Of a DNA stretch of 64,000 bases, positions 54,589 through 63,621 are shown piece by piece. Every line of letters begins with the position of its first letter. The first letter of the stretch is position 1. Position numbers and translations under genes: made by a program. Origin of the DNA: Paraburkholderia sp. C35 (GTDB taxonomy: Bacteria; Pseudomonadota; Gammaproteobacteria; Burkholderiales; Burkholderiaceae); contig NZ_QBUY01000003.1 of the NCBI RefSeq assembly GCF_003121405.1, positions 1 through 64,000 of the forward strand, given 5' to 3'. The notes beneath the pieces were generated by a model. It was not told the DNA's origin. It searched no databases and saw only the letters and a program-made list of their open reading frames with translations.

Positions 54589-54937
54589 ACAAACGAATTG
54601 AAGCACCAGAAGCTGAAGCACCACAAGCCGACACACAGTTTGCCACCTGGGCGGCGATAACGGTTCGCTTCCGCTGGCAGTACTACGGGTAATTGAAGGT
54701 GGTGATGCGTTAACTCGGAGCGCTGGCAGCGGGCAAGGAGAAGAGCGTTACCACGAACAGGACGGGGCCGCTGGGGGCCCGTGGGCAATAACAAGTGCTG
54801 GCGGTGTTGGCCCGCTTTCTTTTGCCTACTTTTCTTTGCGGCGGCAAAGAAAAGTAGGTGCCGCCCCGCACAGGGGCAACGCTAGCAAACCACTAACAAA
54901 CCGCGGACGCCAGCGCACGAAACCTAGGCACCCCACA
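54589..54937. other. Intergenic region with a Burkholderia-type palindrome
   Basis: No gene is supported. The first 200 bases contain only short repeats of GAAGCACCA-like words. The right half holds a strong hairpin (separate entry) and a downstream GC-rich tail. Both flanking genes end here, so it also serves as their 3' region. Confidence 0.7.
54811..54895. repeat. Dispersed intergenic palindrome (15-bp stem hairpin)
   Basis: A perfect 15-bp stem, CCTACTTTTCTTTGC (54825-54839) and GCAAAGAAAAGTAGG (54844-54858), encloses the 4-base loop GGCG. It is embedded in CCCGCTTTCTTTTG on the left and GTGCCGCCCCGCACAGGGGC on the right. From memory, this element recurs many times between genes in Paraburkholderia genomes; that multicopy status cannot be tested in one window. 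Position between two converging genes fits a terminator-like or mRNA-processing role. Confidence 0.75.
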
Positions 54938-55261
54938 TCAACCCACAGCAACAAACCCCTCCTCAATCTCCGCAACACCAGTAGGCCGAACAACACGCGC
55001 CACCTCAACCCCATCCCGCATAAAAATCAGCGTCGGCCCCAGCTTCACCTTAAACGACCGCCCGAGCGCGCGCCCTGGCCCATCCTCGATCTTCAGATGT
55101 CGCGTACCCGGATGAAATCCAAACGCCTCGCCAATAACAGGCTGCGCGCCCTGGCAAAACCCGCACCAGTCGGTGCCGAACTCAACCACAGTCACACCAG
55201 CCATCGCATCGACATCAGCGCGGCTCGGCGCGGTTTTCGAATAGGGATTCGCGGTACTCAT
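54938..55261 (-). CDS. Thioredoxin family protein
   Basis: A short thioredoxin-fold protein (107 residues) with active-site WCGFC in VVEFGTDWCGFCQGAQPV (residues 26-43) and the cis-Pro loop LGPTLIFMRDG. The CGFC dipeptide differs from classical CGPC. Cytoplasmic disulfide reductant or thiol exchange protein. The frame is open upstream to 55324; ATG at 55261 fits the family length. Converges with the hypothetical gene across the palindrome. Confidence 0.85.
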   Translation of the reverse strand: MSTANPYSKTAPSRADVDAMAGVTVVEFGTDWCGFCQGAQPVIGEAFGFHPGTRHLKIEDGPGRALGRSFKVKLGPTLIFMRDGVEVARVVRPTGVAEIEEGFVAVG

Positions 55262-55345
55262 AAACCTCCACATGCCGGAAAAACGGAGCGCTATAAAACA
55301 CCATACTGCCCGTAATCGAACCAACCTGCCGACGCGCCGCCACGC

Positions 55346-56470
55346 TCAAACAGCAGCCTTACGCCGCGCCCGAACAGCTTCGGCCAGCACATCCAGCACA
55401 GGCTCAGTCTGCGCCCAGCCAATGCACGCATCCGTAATCGACACACCACGCGCAAGCGGCACACCGGGCTTCAGATCCTGCCGCCCAGCTTCAAGATGAC
55501 TCTCGATCATCACACCGATAATCCGCTTTTCACCGCCTGTCAGCTGATTCGCCAGATCCTTCGCCACTTCGATCTGCCGCTCATGCGACTTGTTCGAATT
55601 CGCATGCGAGCAATCGACCATCACCTGCTCGCGCAGACCGACCTTACGCAACGCAGCGCACGCTTCTTCGACGCCGGCAGCGTCATAGTTCGGCCCCTTC
55701 TTGCCGCCCCGCAAGATGACGTGAGCATCGTCATTGCCGCGCGTCTCGAAGATCGCGGCCATGCCCATCTTCGTCATGCCCATGAACGCGTGGCTCGCAG
55801 CGGCGGCAACGATCGCATCCGCCGCAATTTGCACGCCGCCATCCGTACCGTTCTTGAAACCGATCGGACACGACAACCCCGACGCCAGTTGCCGATGGCT
55901 CTGGCTTTCCGTCGTGCGCGCACCAATCGCACCCCACGCGATCAGATCCGCGATGTACTGCGGACTCAGCAGATCGAGAAACTCCGTCCCCGTCGGCAAA
56001 CCGAGGCCGCTGATTTCCAGCAGCAACTCACGCGCGCGGCGCAGTCCTTCGTTGATACGGAAGCTGCCATCCAGACGCGGATCGTTGATATAGCCCTTCC
56101 AGCCCACCGTCGTGCGCGGCTTTTCGAAGTACACGCGCATCACGATCAGCAGATCGTCGCGCAGCGCTGCGGCGGCTGTCTTCAGCTTGCGGGCGTATTC
56201 CATCGCCTGCTCGTGATCGTGAATCGAGCACGGACCGACGACGACGACCAGACGGTCATCGCGGCCATGCAGAATATCGGCGATTTCGACGCGGCTCTTT
56301 TCGACCAGCGTCTGCACGCCGGGCGGGCACGGCAGTTCGTCGAGCAGCAGCGCGGGCGAGATCAGCGGGCGCACTGCGCCGATGCGCGTATCGTCGATGC
56401 GCGTAATGTCCTGGGTGGAATCGGCGACGCCGGCTTCCTGGTCGCGTGTGTGGTTGTCGATGCGGCTCAC
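55346..56470 (-). CDS. aroG: 3-deoxy-7-phosphoheptulonate synthase (DAHP synthase, class I)
   Basis: The first enzyme of the shikimate pathway (374 residues), condensing phosphoenolpyruvate and erythrose 4-phosphate. Class I blocks: VVVVGPCSIHDHEQAMEYA, MRVYFEKPRTTVGWKGYINDP, GLPTGTEFLDLLSPQYIADLIAWGAIGARTTESQSHRQLASGLSCPIGFKNGTDG (split here for length only in reading, one continuous block) and VDCSHANSNKSHERQ. Isozyme specificity (Phe-, Tyr- or Trp-sensitive) cannot be assigned; the symbol aroG is conventional. Monocistronic. Confidence 0.93.
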   Translation of the reverse strand: MSRIDNHTRDQEAGVADSTQDITRIDDTRIGAVRPLISPALLLDELPCPPGVQTLVEKSRVEIADILHGRDDRLVVVVGPCSIHDHEQAMEYARKLKTAAAALRDDLLIVMRVYFEKPRTTVGWKGYINDPRLDGSFRINEGLRRARELLLEISGLGLPTGTEFLDLLSPQYIADLIAWGAIGARTTESQSHRQLASGLSCPIGFKNGTDGGVQIAADAIVAAAASHAFMGMTKMGMAAIFETRGNDDAHVILRGGKKGPNYDAAGVEEACAALRKVGLREQVMVDCSHANSNKSHERQIEVAKDLANQLTGGEKRIIGVMIESHLEAGRQDLKPGVPLARGVSITDACIGWAQTEPVLDVLAEAVRARRKAAV

Positions 56471-56618
56471 TTTATTCTCCAGCTCTGCATTTTGGGGCGA
56501 ATGCCGATTATCGCACTCGCCGCGCGGACAACGCAGCCGGCCTCCTGCAAGCGCCTCAACTAGCGCTCATCAACTGGATCAGATACGGCTTCCACACTTG
56601 CGGATACGCGTGCAGCGC

Positions 56619-57155
56619 TCAGAGCGCGTCATAGCGTGCCTTGATGCCCTCGAACATCGTCCAGAACGAAGCTGGCGCGGAGCCGTTCAAACGTTCGCGC
56701 AATACGTCGAGATGGCTATGCCAGCCAGGGCCGACATCGAGTTGCTCATCGCGGCCGGAAAGGTTGCAATGCGTCAGCACGAGCTTCACGTGCTCGCCTG
56801 CTTCGGAGAGTTCAAAGGTCACTTCCGACAGATTGTCCTGAATGCTGCCCCACGTGAATGCAAGCACGTGCGGCGGCTCGAAGCGCAACAGGCGGTGCAG
56901 CGAATCGTGTCCACCCGCGTATTGCCGGTAAGGCTCGGGCGGCAGTTCGGGTGTCGCCGACAGCAGCGAGTGATCGAAATGCATCATGAAATCGCCACCT
57001 GGCTGCACCGGCAACACACCCGATGCAAGCCACTGGCCACGCTTGTCGGACTCAGTGAGCCAGACCCATACGCGCTCGATCGGGCCGGGCAGCAGACGCT
57101 CGAAACGCACGGCCTGCGTGCCGTCGAAAACGCCGAGTGTTTCGTTGTGGTTCAT
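56619..57155 (-). CDS. SRPBCC family protein
   Basis: A Bet v1-like protein (178 residues). Blocks: FERLLPGPIERVWVWLTESDKRGQWLASG at the N-terminus, LAFTWGSIQDNLSEVTFEL and the C-terminal helix SHLDVLRERLNG. Related to AHSA1 or polyketide-cyclase-type proteins; ligand unknown. It lies 25 bases downstream of a MocR-type regulator gene on the same strand and could be part of that operon. Confidence 0.85.
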   Translation of the reverse strand: MNHNETLGVFDGTQAVRFERLLPGPIERVWVWLTESDKRGQWLASGVLPVQPGGDFMMHFDHSLLSATPELPPEPYRQYAGGHDSLHRLLRFEPPHVLAFTWGSIQDNLSEVTFELSEAGEHVKLVLTHCNLSGRDEQLDVGPGWHSHLDVLRERLNGSAPASFWTMFEGIKARYDAL

Positions 57156-57180
57156 CGTGGTTCTCCCTTGGAATCGCGCT

Positions 57181-58644
57181 TCAATTCATCAGAGCGCGAA
57201 TCGCAGCACCGAGTTCACTAACCAGCCTGTCGGCCTGTTCGGGCCGCACGCCCGCATAGCCGAGCATGAAGCCGTTGTAGTGCCGCGCATCTTCGCCCTG
57301 ATGGCAATACGTGCTCAACGGCGACACCGAGATGCGCTGCTCGCGCAGCGCCGCGCTCACGTCGCGGTCCTGAAGCGGCGCGTCGAGGCGCATCGTCAGA
57401 TGCATGCCACTGCCATCCGACGACACCGTCACGAGATCGTTCATGTGCGTGTAGATTGCACCGACCATCGCTTCGCGGCGCTGCTGATAGATGCGGCGCA
57501 TGCGTCGCAAATGTCGCGCATATTTGCCGCTTTCGATGAAATCCGCCAGCGCGATCTGATCCGCAACGCGCCCCTGGCGCGACATCTCGCCGATCACACC
57601 GCCGATCTCCGCAGCAAGCGCCGCCGGCACGATCATGAAGCCGATGCGCAATGCCGGGAACATGGTCTTGCTGAAGGTGCCGAGATAGATCACGGGCGCC
57701 GCCTCGCGCAAGCCCTGCACCGACGGTAGCGGCGGGCCGCTGTGACGCAGTTCGCTGTCGTAGTCGTCTTCGATGATCCACGCGCCGCGCTCGACGACGT
57801 TGTCGATGATCGACCAGCGGCGCTCAAGGCTCAGTACGCTGCCAAGCGGATACTGATGCGACGGCGTGATGTACACGATGCGCGGCGGCGTGTGCTGCCA
57901 GTGTGTGTCGGTGGGCGCGAGGCCGTTTGCATCGACGGGAATCGGCACGATGTTCAGGCCAGCCGCCTGAAACGCGATGCGCGCGCCCTGATAGCCGGGG
58001 TTTTCGAGCCATGCGGTGGCGCCAGGATCGGCGAGCATGCGCGCGCACAGATCGAGGCTGGTATGCGTGCCCGACGTGATGAACACCTGCTCAGCCGTGC
58101 AGCGCACGCCGCGCGACACGCGCACATATTCGGCCACTGCGCGCCTGAGCGACGGGTGACCGGCGTGATAGCCATAGCCGAGATCGCGTGCATCGACGGC
58201 TCGCCACGCGCGTTCCATCGACGCACGCCATTGCGCAACGGGAAACTCGTCGAGCGCGGGGACGCCCGCCTGGAACGGTGAAGGCACGCCGCGCGTGCCG
58301 CGATCGCGCGGCAAGCTCGCGACGCGCTGCGACAGACGGCTGACGGGCGGCTCGATGGTGGCCGACGCGTTCGCATCGGGCAGCGCCACGCAACTGACCA
58401 CCGATCCGTGCCGGCTCGCCGCGATAAATCCTTCTTCGGCCAGCCGTTCATACGCGTACAGCACCGAGTTGCGCGCAATACCGAGTTGCTCCGCGAGCGC
58501 GCGCGTCGGCACGAGCTGACTGCCGTGGCGAATGTCGCCGTTCAGAATGGCGTGACGCAGGCTTTCGTAAAGCAAGCTTTGCTGCGTGAACTTGCGGCCG
58601 GGCGCTTCGCTCGCGAAGCTCGACATCAACAGCCCGTAATCCAA
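57181..58644 (-). CDS. MocR/PdxR-type GntR regulator with aminotransferase domain
   Basis: A fused regulator (487 residues): winged helix of the GntR family (residues 20-90, SLLYESLRHAILNGDIRHGSQLVPTRALAEQLGIARNSV) followed by a fold-type I aminotransferase-like domain. The PLP lysine lies in TFSKTMFPALRIGF near 310, and the GHPSLRRAVAEYV and EDDYDSELRH blocks are standard. These proteins sense PLP or an amino compound. Start is probably TTG at 58644 with GGAG 8 bases before, giving the typical MDYGLL opening. Divergent from an acetyltransferase gene, its likely target. Confidence 0.9.
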   Translation of the reverse strand: MDYGLLMSSFASEAPGRKFTQQSLLYESLRHAILNGDIRHGSQLVPTRALAEQLGIARNSVLYAYERLAEEGFIAASRHGSVVSCVALPDANASATIEPPVSRLSQRVASLPRDRGTRGVPSPFQAGVPALDEFPVAQWRASMERAWRAVDARDLGYGYHAGHPSLRRAVAEYVRVSRGVRCTAEQVFITSGTHTSLDLCARMLADPGATAWLENPGYQGARIAFQAAGLNIVPIPVDANGLAPTDTHWQHTPPRIVYITPSHQYPLGSVLSLERRWSIIDNVVERGAWIIEDDYDSELRHSGPPLPSVQGLREAAPVIYLGTFSKTMFPALRIGFMIVPAALAAEIGGVIGEMSRQGRVADQIALADFIESGKYARHLRRMRRIYQQRREAMVGAIYTHMNDLVTVSSDGSGMHLTMRLDAPLQDRDVSAALREQRISVSPLSTYCHQGEDARHYNGFMLGYAGVRPEQADRLVSELGAAIRALMN

Positions 58645-58746
58645 TTGCGTGGCTCCAGATTTTGCATTCGACGTGGAGCTAACAATGGTGCCACAGAAAC
58701 CCTATGCTACGGCGATACCTGTCGATATAAGCAAGGAGCGCTACCC

Positions 58747-59217
58747 GTGACGCAAGCTGTGAAGATCCGCCCCGTCGTCCCCGCCGATTACGCAGCATGG
58801 CTGCCCTTGTGGGACGGCTATAACCGCTTCTATGGCCGCTTCGATGAAACGGCACTGCCGCGTGAGATCACGCAACTCACGTGGTCGCGCTTCTTCGATG
58901 GCCTCGAACCGATGCATGCCATGGTTGCCGAACGCGCCGACGGCTCGCTGGTCGGTCTCGTGCATTATCTGTATCACCGCAGCACGTTGATGGCGGGACC
59001 GACGTGCTATCTGCACGATCTGTTCACGCTCGAATCGGAGCGCGGCAAAGGCGTAGGCCGCGCATTGATCGAGGCCGTCTATGCAACGGCAAAGTCTGCG
59101 CACGCCGAACGCGTCTACTGGCTCACGCATGAGACCAACAAGACAGCGATGCAGCTCTACGACAAGATCGCCGATCTGTCGGGCTTCGTGGTGTATCGCA
59201 AGCCGCTCGTCCAGTGA
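58747..59217 (+). CDS. GNAT family N-acetyltransferase
   Basis: A GNAT enzyme (156 residues): VKIRPVVPADYAAWLPLWDGYNRFYGR at the N-terminus, CYLHDLFTLESERGKGVGRALIEAVY (acetyl-CoA motif R-G-K-G-V-G-R) and VYWLTHETNKTAMQLYDKIADLSGFVVY. The GTG at 58747 has AAGGAG 8 bases upstream; the longer open frame from 58408 is unsupported. The divergent MocR-type regulator suggests a substrate linked to PLP or amine metabolism. Confidence 0.88.
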   Translation: MTQAVKIRPVVPADYAAWLPLWDGYNRFYGRFDETALPREITQLTWSRFFDGLEPMHAMVAERADGSLVGLVHYLYHRSTLMAGPTCYLHDLFTLESERGKGVGRALIEAVYATAKSAHAERVYWLTHETNKTAMQLYDKIADLSGFVVYRKPLVQ

Positions 59218-59330
59218 TGCGTTCCCAATTGGGTTTTCAATGTAACCAATCGCTGTTTGCCTTGCATAACGGTCAGCCCGCAGTAGACTGAGGAAGCGCA
59301 CATACTCAATTTCCACCGGGGGATTTCTGC

Positions 59331-59690
59331 ATGCGGCTGACAATATTGATCAACGGTTCAGACCCCACCGTCAATCACGATTACGCCGTGCTCTGGCTCG
59401 ATACAGAAGAGCGCCGCTGGTCGAGAGAAGCACACGATGGGATCGACCTGCCTCCATGGGGCGAACTTCGTGACGACAACGGCGTCACCCGGCTCTGCGC
59501 GCCGAGCGCAGAGGCACCTTTATGCACCTTGAATGGGCTGCACGTGGATGGACGGCAGCGCGTCAGTTCGGTGCAAGGCAGCGCGGCGTGGTCGTCGGAC
59601 CGGACGCACACGCCGATGAACGGCTACTGGCGCCTGCAGGCCGTCGACCGCTTGCCCGTCAACGCCGAGCACAGCGTGTTCGGACGCTAA
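59331..59690 (+). CDS. Conserved hypothetical protein
   Basis: A 119-residue soluble protein I do not recognise. Strands with alternating hydrophobics (MRLTILINGSD, YAVLWLDTEERRW) suggest a small beta-rich domain, with a Trp-rich C-terminal part (SSVQGSAAWSSDRTHTPMNGYWRLQAVD). No signal or membrane segment. A GGGGGA site precedes the ATG and a likely terminator follows, which supports a genuine single gene. Confidence 0.7.
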   Translation: MRLTILINGSDPTVNHDYAVLWLDTEERRWSREAHDGIDLPPWGELRDDNGVTRLCAPSAEAPLCTLNGLHVDGRQRVSSVQGSAAWSSDRTHTPMNGYWRLQAVDRLPVNAEHSVFGR

Positions 59691-59706
59691 GCCTGCTTGC
59701 TATTCA

Positions 59707-59739
59707 CGCCCGCGTCGCACGCCCCTCGCGCGCGGGCTT
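59707..59739 (+). terminator. Hairpin terminator candidate
   Basis: GCCCGCG (59707-59713) pairs with CGCGGGC (59730-59736), with a 16-base loop that itself may pair, followed by TTT. It lies 17 bases past the stop of the small protein gene. Moderate stability and a short T-run make it a plausible but not strong terminator. Confidence 0.5.
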
Positions 59740-59931
59740 TCGCTTCACGTCGAACCTGTACGCTTCCCTGCCACGCGAGCAACGCATCGCGCATTAACCT
59801 GCCGTGCCGAATCGCGTCGTGACGCTTCTGCCGATTCACTCGAAATTTCTCAAGTAACGACCTGTAAGCCCTTGCATTGCGCATAGGTCGCACGGCTATA
59901 CTTGCGGCCCCTCATCCGCATTTCCCGATCT

Positions 59932-60690
59932 ATGAAGAAGTGGTTAGTCAGCCTGCTCATGGTTGCCGCGAGTCACGCGACTCACGCCTGGGCAGCCACG
60001 TCGTGCACGGATTTCACGCCCAACGCCCAATGGCCCGTGCTGACGAACACAAAAATGGCACCGAAATCGCGCATGCTGTGCTACTCCGATTTCGCCGTTC
60101 TGCATTCCGGCATCACGCACGGTCCGCTATGGTCCGCCGAGCATCTGACGCGCGACCATATCGAAGCCGCCAAAGACATGGTGCGCACCAACAAGTTCTT
60201 CGAAGACTCTCGCCTGCCCGACGGTGAAGGCGCACCGCTCGCCGACTACAAGCGCAGCGGCTTCGATCGCGGACATATGAGTCCTGCAGGCAATCGATGG
60301 AATGAGCAGGCGATGGCACAATCGTTCTCGCTCGCGAACGTCGTGCCGCAGAACCGCGAAAACAACCAGCGCATGTGGTCGCATATCGAAACGGCCGTGC
60401 GCAAACTCGCGGTGAAATACGACGATACGTATGTGGTCACCGGCCCAATGTTCGTCGGCTCGCAATTGCAGACCATCGGACCGACGCGGGTGTTCGTGCC
60501 GACGCAGTTGTTCAAGGTCATCTACGTGCCGTCGAAGAAGCTCGCGTTTGCGATCGTCGCGGATAACGTGGCAACGGACCGCTACGAAGTGAAGTCGGTG
60601 CATGAACTCGAGGCGATCAGCGGCATCCGCTTTCCGGGCATTCCGGAGGGCCTGAAAGACCAACGTCCGGGAGGGCTGAAAGGTGTTTAA
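59932..60690 (+). CDS. Secreted DNA/RNA non-specific endonuclease (NUC1 family)
   Basis: A beta-beta-alpha-metal nuclease (252 residues) of the Serratia nuclease/NucA family. The Sec signal MKKWLVSLLMVAASHATHAWA is followed by the domain; the catalytic DRGH lies in GFDRGHMSPAGN (His115) and VVPQNRENNQRMWSHIE holds the metal-binding Asn and the family Arg. Periplasmic or secreted; degrades nucleic acids for nutrition or defence. ATG at 59932 chosen because it starts the signal; the frame extends to 59902. Its 3' end overlaps the next gene. Confidence 0.9.
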   Translation: MKKWLVSLLMVAASHATHAWAATSCTDFTPNAQWPVLTNTKMAPKSRMLCYSDFAVLHSGITHGPLWSAEHLTRDHIEAAKDMVRTNKFFEDSRLPDGEGAPLADYKRSGFDRGHMSPAGNRWNEQAMAQSFSLANVVPQNRENNQRMWSHIETAVRKLAVKYDDTYVVTGPMFVGSQLQTIGPTRVFVPTQLFKVIYVPSKKLAFAIVADNVATDRYEVKSVHELEAISGIRFPGIPEGLKDQRPGGLKGV

Positions 60691-60940
60691 AGCGTATTCC
60701 AACGACGACGACGTGCTCAACATCCAGGGCGACGCGCTCACCGTATCCAACGGCACGACGCGCGTCACCGTGAACGGCACGCTCGATATCACGAAGGACA
60801 AGCGCGGCCTGAAAGCAGCGCTGGCACTGAAAGAAGCGCTCGATGGCATCGTCGCCGCGCTGCAGGCGGACGCGCATCTGCCTGAGCAGGTGAAGGAAGC
60901 GCCCGACGCGAAGCCGGGCGTGATCGACAATCCGTTCTAG
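60683..60940 (+). CDS. Small acidic protein overlapping the nuclease gene
   Basis: An 85-residue cytoplasmic protein starting at GTG 60683, 8 bases before the nuclease stop, with GGGAGGG 6 bases upstream. Strands FKAYSNDDDVLNIQGDALTVSNGTTRVTVNGTLDITKD are followed by a helix LKAALALKEALDGIVAALQADAHLP and a Pro-rich tail ending DNPF. No signal peptide. I do not recognise the family. Translational coupling to a nuclease raises the idea of a partner or inhibitor, but nothing in the sequence proves it. Confidence 0.7.
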   Translation: MFKAYSNDDDVLNIQGDALTVSNGTTRVTVNGTLDITKDKRGLKAALALKEALDGIVAALQADAHLPEQVKEAPDAKPGVIDNPF

Positions 60941-60956
60941 TGCTGGGCGCGGGTCG

Positions 60957-62678
60957 TCAGTGCGTTGCAGCGGGTTCGAACAGGTCCGCGAGCGCGTGTG
61001 CGACTCGCGCGACCACATCGTCCCAGTCGTTCGGCGCTATCTGCCGGAATAGCCGCGCGGTCGGATACCACGGCGAATCGTCGCGATCGCGGAACCAGCG
61101 CCAGCACGCGTCGTAGCGCGACAGGATCCACACCGGCCGGTTGAGCGCGCCCGCCAGATGCGCCATCGACGTATCCACGGTAATCACCAGATCCAGGTTC
61201 TCGACGATAGCAGCCGTATCGGCGAAATCCTGCACCTCGTCCATCGGATCGAACGGACGATATTCCGCGGGCAATTGCCCGATCTGCGGGCGCGTCGCAG
61301 CGCCCTTCTGAAGGCTCACGAAAGTCACGCCCGGCACGCGCAACAGCGGCAGATACGATAGTGCCGTCAGCGAGCGGCGCTGATCGATGGCATTTGAACT
61401 GGGGTCGTGCGGACGCGGATCGCCTGCCCATACGAGGCCAACCTTGCGTCCTTCTGCGGGCAAGCGGTTGCGCCAATGCTGCGCGAGTGCAGCAGGTGCG
61501 CGCAGATAAGGCATGGGCGCCGGAATCGTATCGACGGTCGTGCCGAACAGCATCGGCAGACTGAGCATGAAGCACCAGTAATCGTGCGCTTGAATCGACG
61601 ATTCGCCGTCGAGCGAATAGACGGCATCGACGCCCTCGAGGCTCTCGAACAGCCGCTGCAAAGGCGACTGGCAAGCGACGCTCACCTTCGCCGCACCACG
61701 CGCCTTCAGCATCGACACATAGCGGCAAAACTGCAGGCAATCGCCAAAGCCCTGCTCCGGCCACACGAGCAGCGATTTGCCGTGCAGCGGCTCGCCGCGC
61801 CATTGCGGATAAGGCACGGGCGGCGGATACACGCTGCGTGTGCCGATGGCTTCGTGATAGCGCGATTCGTACAATGCCCAACCCTGCGCGTAATCGCCGA
61901 TGCACAGCAGCGGCAACGCGAGATTCGCCTTCGCGCCGACGTAATCGGGCCGTAGCGCGAGCGCCTGACGGTACGCCGCAATTGCATCTTCGATGCGGCC
62001 CTGCTGCCACAACACGTTACCGAGATTGTTATGCGCTTCGGGCACGTCGGCGTTGAGTGCCAGCGCCTCGCGGCACGCCGCTTCTGCTTCGGGCAGGCGG
62101 TTGAGTTCCAGCAGCAGCAAGCCGAGATTATTATGCGCGCTCGCATCGCCCGGCTTGCGGCTGACGACGTCCCGATACGCAGTCTCGGCCTCCGGCAAAC
62201 GCTTCAGTTGCCACAGCATCACGCCCAGGTTGTTGCGTGCCGTCACGTAGTCCGGCGCGATGGCGAGCGCGCGCAGAAACGCGGCTTCCGCTTCCGGCTC
62301 GCGCTTGAGATCGCGCAGCACGAGGCCAAGATTATTCAATGCCTTGGTGAGATCGGGTTTGATCGACAGCGCGCGGCGGTAGGCGTGCTCGGCCTGTTCG
62401 AGCTGTTTGCGTCCGTAGAACCAGCCGCCCAGATCGTTGTGCGCTTCGGCGAGGTCGATCGTATCGTCGATGGCCGGCTTGCCCGCTTCTGCCTCTCCTG
62501 CATCCAGAATGTCGTTCAGACAGACCGCTGCGAGGTTCATCGCTTCGGGGTGCGCGGGATCGCGTTGCAGCATCTCGTCGAGCAATGCGAGCGCCTCTGC
62601 GAGATGTCCGGACGAATAGAGCGAGAACGACGCCTGATAGCGCTCGGCAGGCGAGAGCGCGGTAACTGACGGATTCAT
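60957..62678 (-). CDS. TPR protein fused to a glycosyltransferase (GT9/GT41-like)
   Basis: A two-part protein (573 residues). Residues 15 to about 290 contain seven or eight tetratricopeptide repeats of the sequence LNNLGLVLRDLKREPEAEAAFLRALAI. From about 295 a GT-B-type domain follows: SLLVWPEQGFGDCLQFCRYVSML, KVGLVWAGDPRPH, VTFVSLQKG and ITVDTSMAHLAGALNRPVWIL, as in ADP-heptose-type GT9 and O-GlcNAc-transferase-like bacterial enzymes. Probably glycosylates a protein or envelope substrate bound by the TPRs. Converges with the small acidic protein gene. Confidence 0.88.
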   Translation of the reverse strand: MNPSVTALSPAERYQASFSLYSSGHLAEALALLDEMLQRDPAHPEAMNLAAVCLNDILDAGEAEAGKPAIDDTIDLAEAHNDLGGWFYGRKQLEQAEHAYRRALSIKPDLTKALNNLGLVLRDLKREPEAEAAFLRALAIAPDYVTARNNLGVMLWQLKRLPEAETAYRDVVSRKPGDASAHNNLGLLLLELNRLPEAEAACREALALNADVPEAHNNLGNVLWQQGRIEDAIAAYRQALALRPDYVGAKANLALPLLCIGDYAQGWALYESRYHEAIGTRSVYPPPVPYPQWRGEPLHGKSLLVWPEQGFGDCLQFCRYVSMLKARGAAKVSVACQSPLQRLFESLEGVDAVYSLDGESSIQAHDYWCFMLSLPMLFGTTVDTIPAPMPYLRAPAALAQHWRNRLPAEGRKVGLVWAGDPRPHDPSSNAIDQRRSLTALSYLPLLRVPGVTFVSLQKGAATRPQIGQLPAEYRPFDPMDEVQDFADTAAIVENLDLVITVDTSMAHLAGALNRPVWILSRYDACWRWFRDRDDSPWYPTARLFRQIAPNDWDDVVARVAHALADLFEPAATH

Positions 62679-62907
62679 TTCAATCCTTTGGAATTCTTAA
62701 TAGTTCAGCGAGTGTGCCGCGCAACAGCGATCGGGCCTGACCGGCCTGTGAGAGACAGGGAATGCGTGACGGCGGCGGCAACGATGAAGACCGCAACGAA
62801 GACCGCGGCAACGGCTAACGGTGGCGAAAAAAGTATAGGCGATCGTACCTTGGCCAGCCGATGATCTATCTCTAAAGTCCGTCAGATGAGACGCACGCCA
62901 ATAGCGA

Positions 62908-63621
62908 TCAGCTACGCGCCGTGTCGCTGTCAGTCGATGCCGCAAGCATGCGTAACCGGTCCGCATCGACGATCTCGATCTCCGCATAACGCAAGGCGAG
63001 CGCGCCTTGTGCTTCGAACTGCTTGAGGATCTGATTGGTGGTTTGACGGGACAGCGCGAGCATCATCGCGAGATCTTCCTGCGGCACCTTGAGCACGCGC
63101 CGCAGCATGGTCGAGCCGTCGCCGTAGCCGCCCGCCATCAACAACAGACGGCGCGCGATGCGCTGCGCGGCTGGCAGCAGCGCGGCTTCTTCGATGGCAT
63201 CGAAGGCAAGGCGCAACTTGTGGGTAAGCAGCAAGCCGAATGCATGCCAGAAGGCGGGCGTGCGTTCGAGCAACGCAGTGAGCGCCGCGCGTGGCACATG
63301 AAACAGCAGCGTGTCGCGTTCGGCATACGCATCGTGCGTGCGCGACTGGCCGTCGAACAGCGCGATCTCGCCGAACCAGTTCACGGGTTCGATCACCGCG
63401 AGCAATGCCTCCTTGCCGCTTGCGCTGGCGGCGCCAATCCGCATCAAGCCATCGAGCACGCAATAGAAACCATCGTCGGTATCGCCGCGGCTGAACAGGC
63501 GCTGACCCGCAGGCAGTTGCCGCGTGCGGCCAAGCGCGACCAGTTCCGCACGCAGCGCGTCGGGCGCGTCGCGAAACCAGGCGCTGCCGTCGAGCAAATC
63601 GGAAAGCTCTGTCGAAGTCAT
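62908..63621 (-). CDS. Crp/Fnr family transcriptional regulator
   Basis: A CRP-like regulator (237 residues). The cyclic-nucleotide-binding barrel spans about residues 20-125 (LPAGQRLFSRGDTDDGFYCVLDGLMRIG, NWFGEIALFDGQSRTHDAYAE) and the winged helix follows from 150 (VPQEDLAMMLALSRQTTNQILKQFEAQGAL). The Fnr cysteines are absent, so it senses a small molecule or redox partner other than an Fe-S cluster; the effector is unknown. Divergent from the Mpo1-like gene (116-base gap). Confidence 0.9.
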   Translation of the reverse strand: MTSTELSDLLDGSAWFRDAPDALRAELVALGRTRQLPAGQRLFSRGDTDDGFYCVLDGLMRIGAASASGKEALLAVIEPVNWFGEIALFDGQSRTHDAYAERDTLLFHVPRAALTALLERTPAFWHAFGLLLTHKLRLAFDAIEEAALLPAAQRIARRLLLMAGGYGDGSTMLRRVLKVPQEDLAMMLALSRQTTNQILKQFEAQGALALRYAEIEIVDADRLRMLAASTDSDTARS

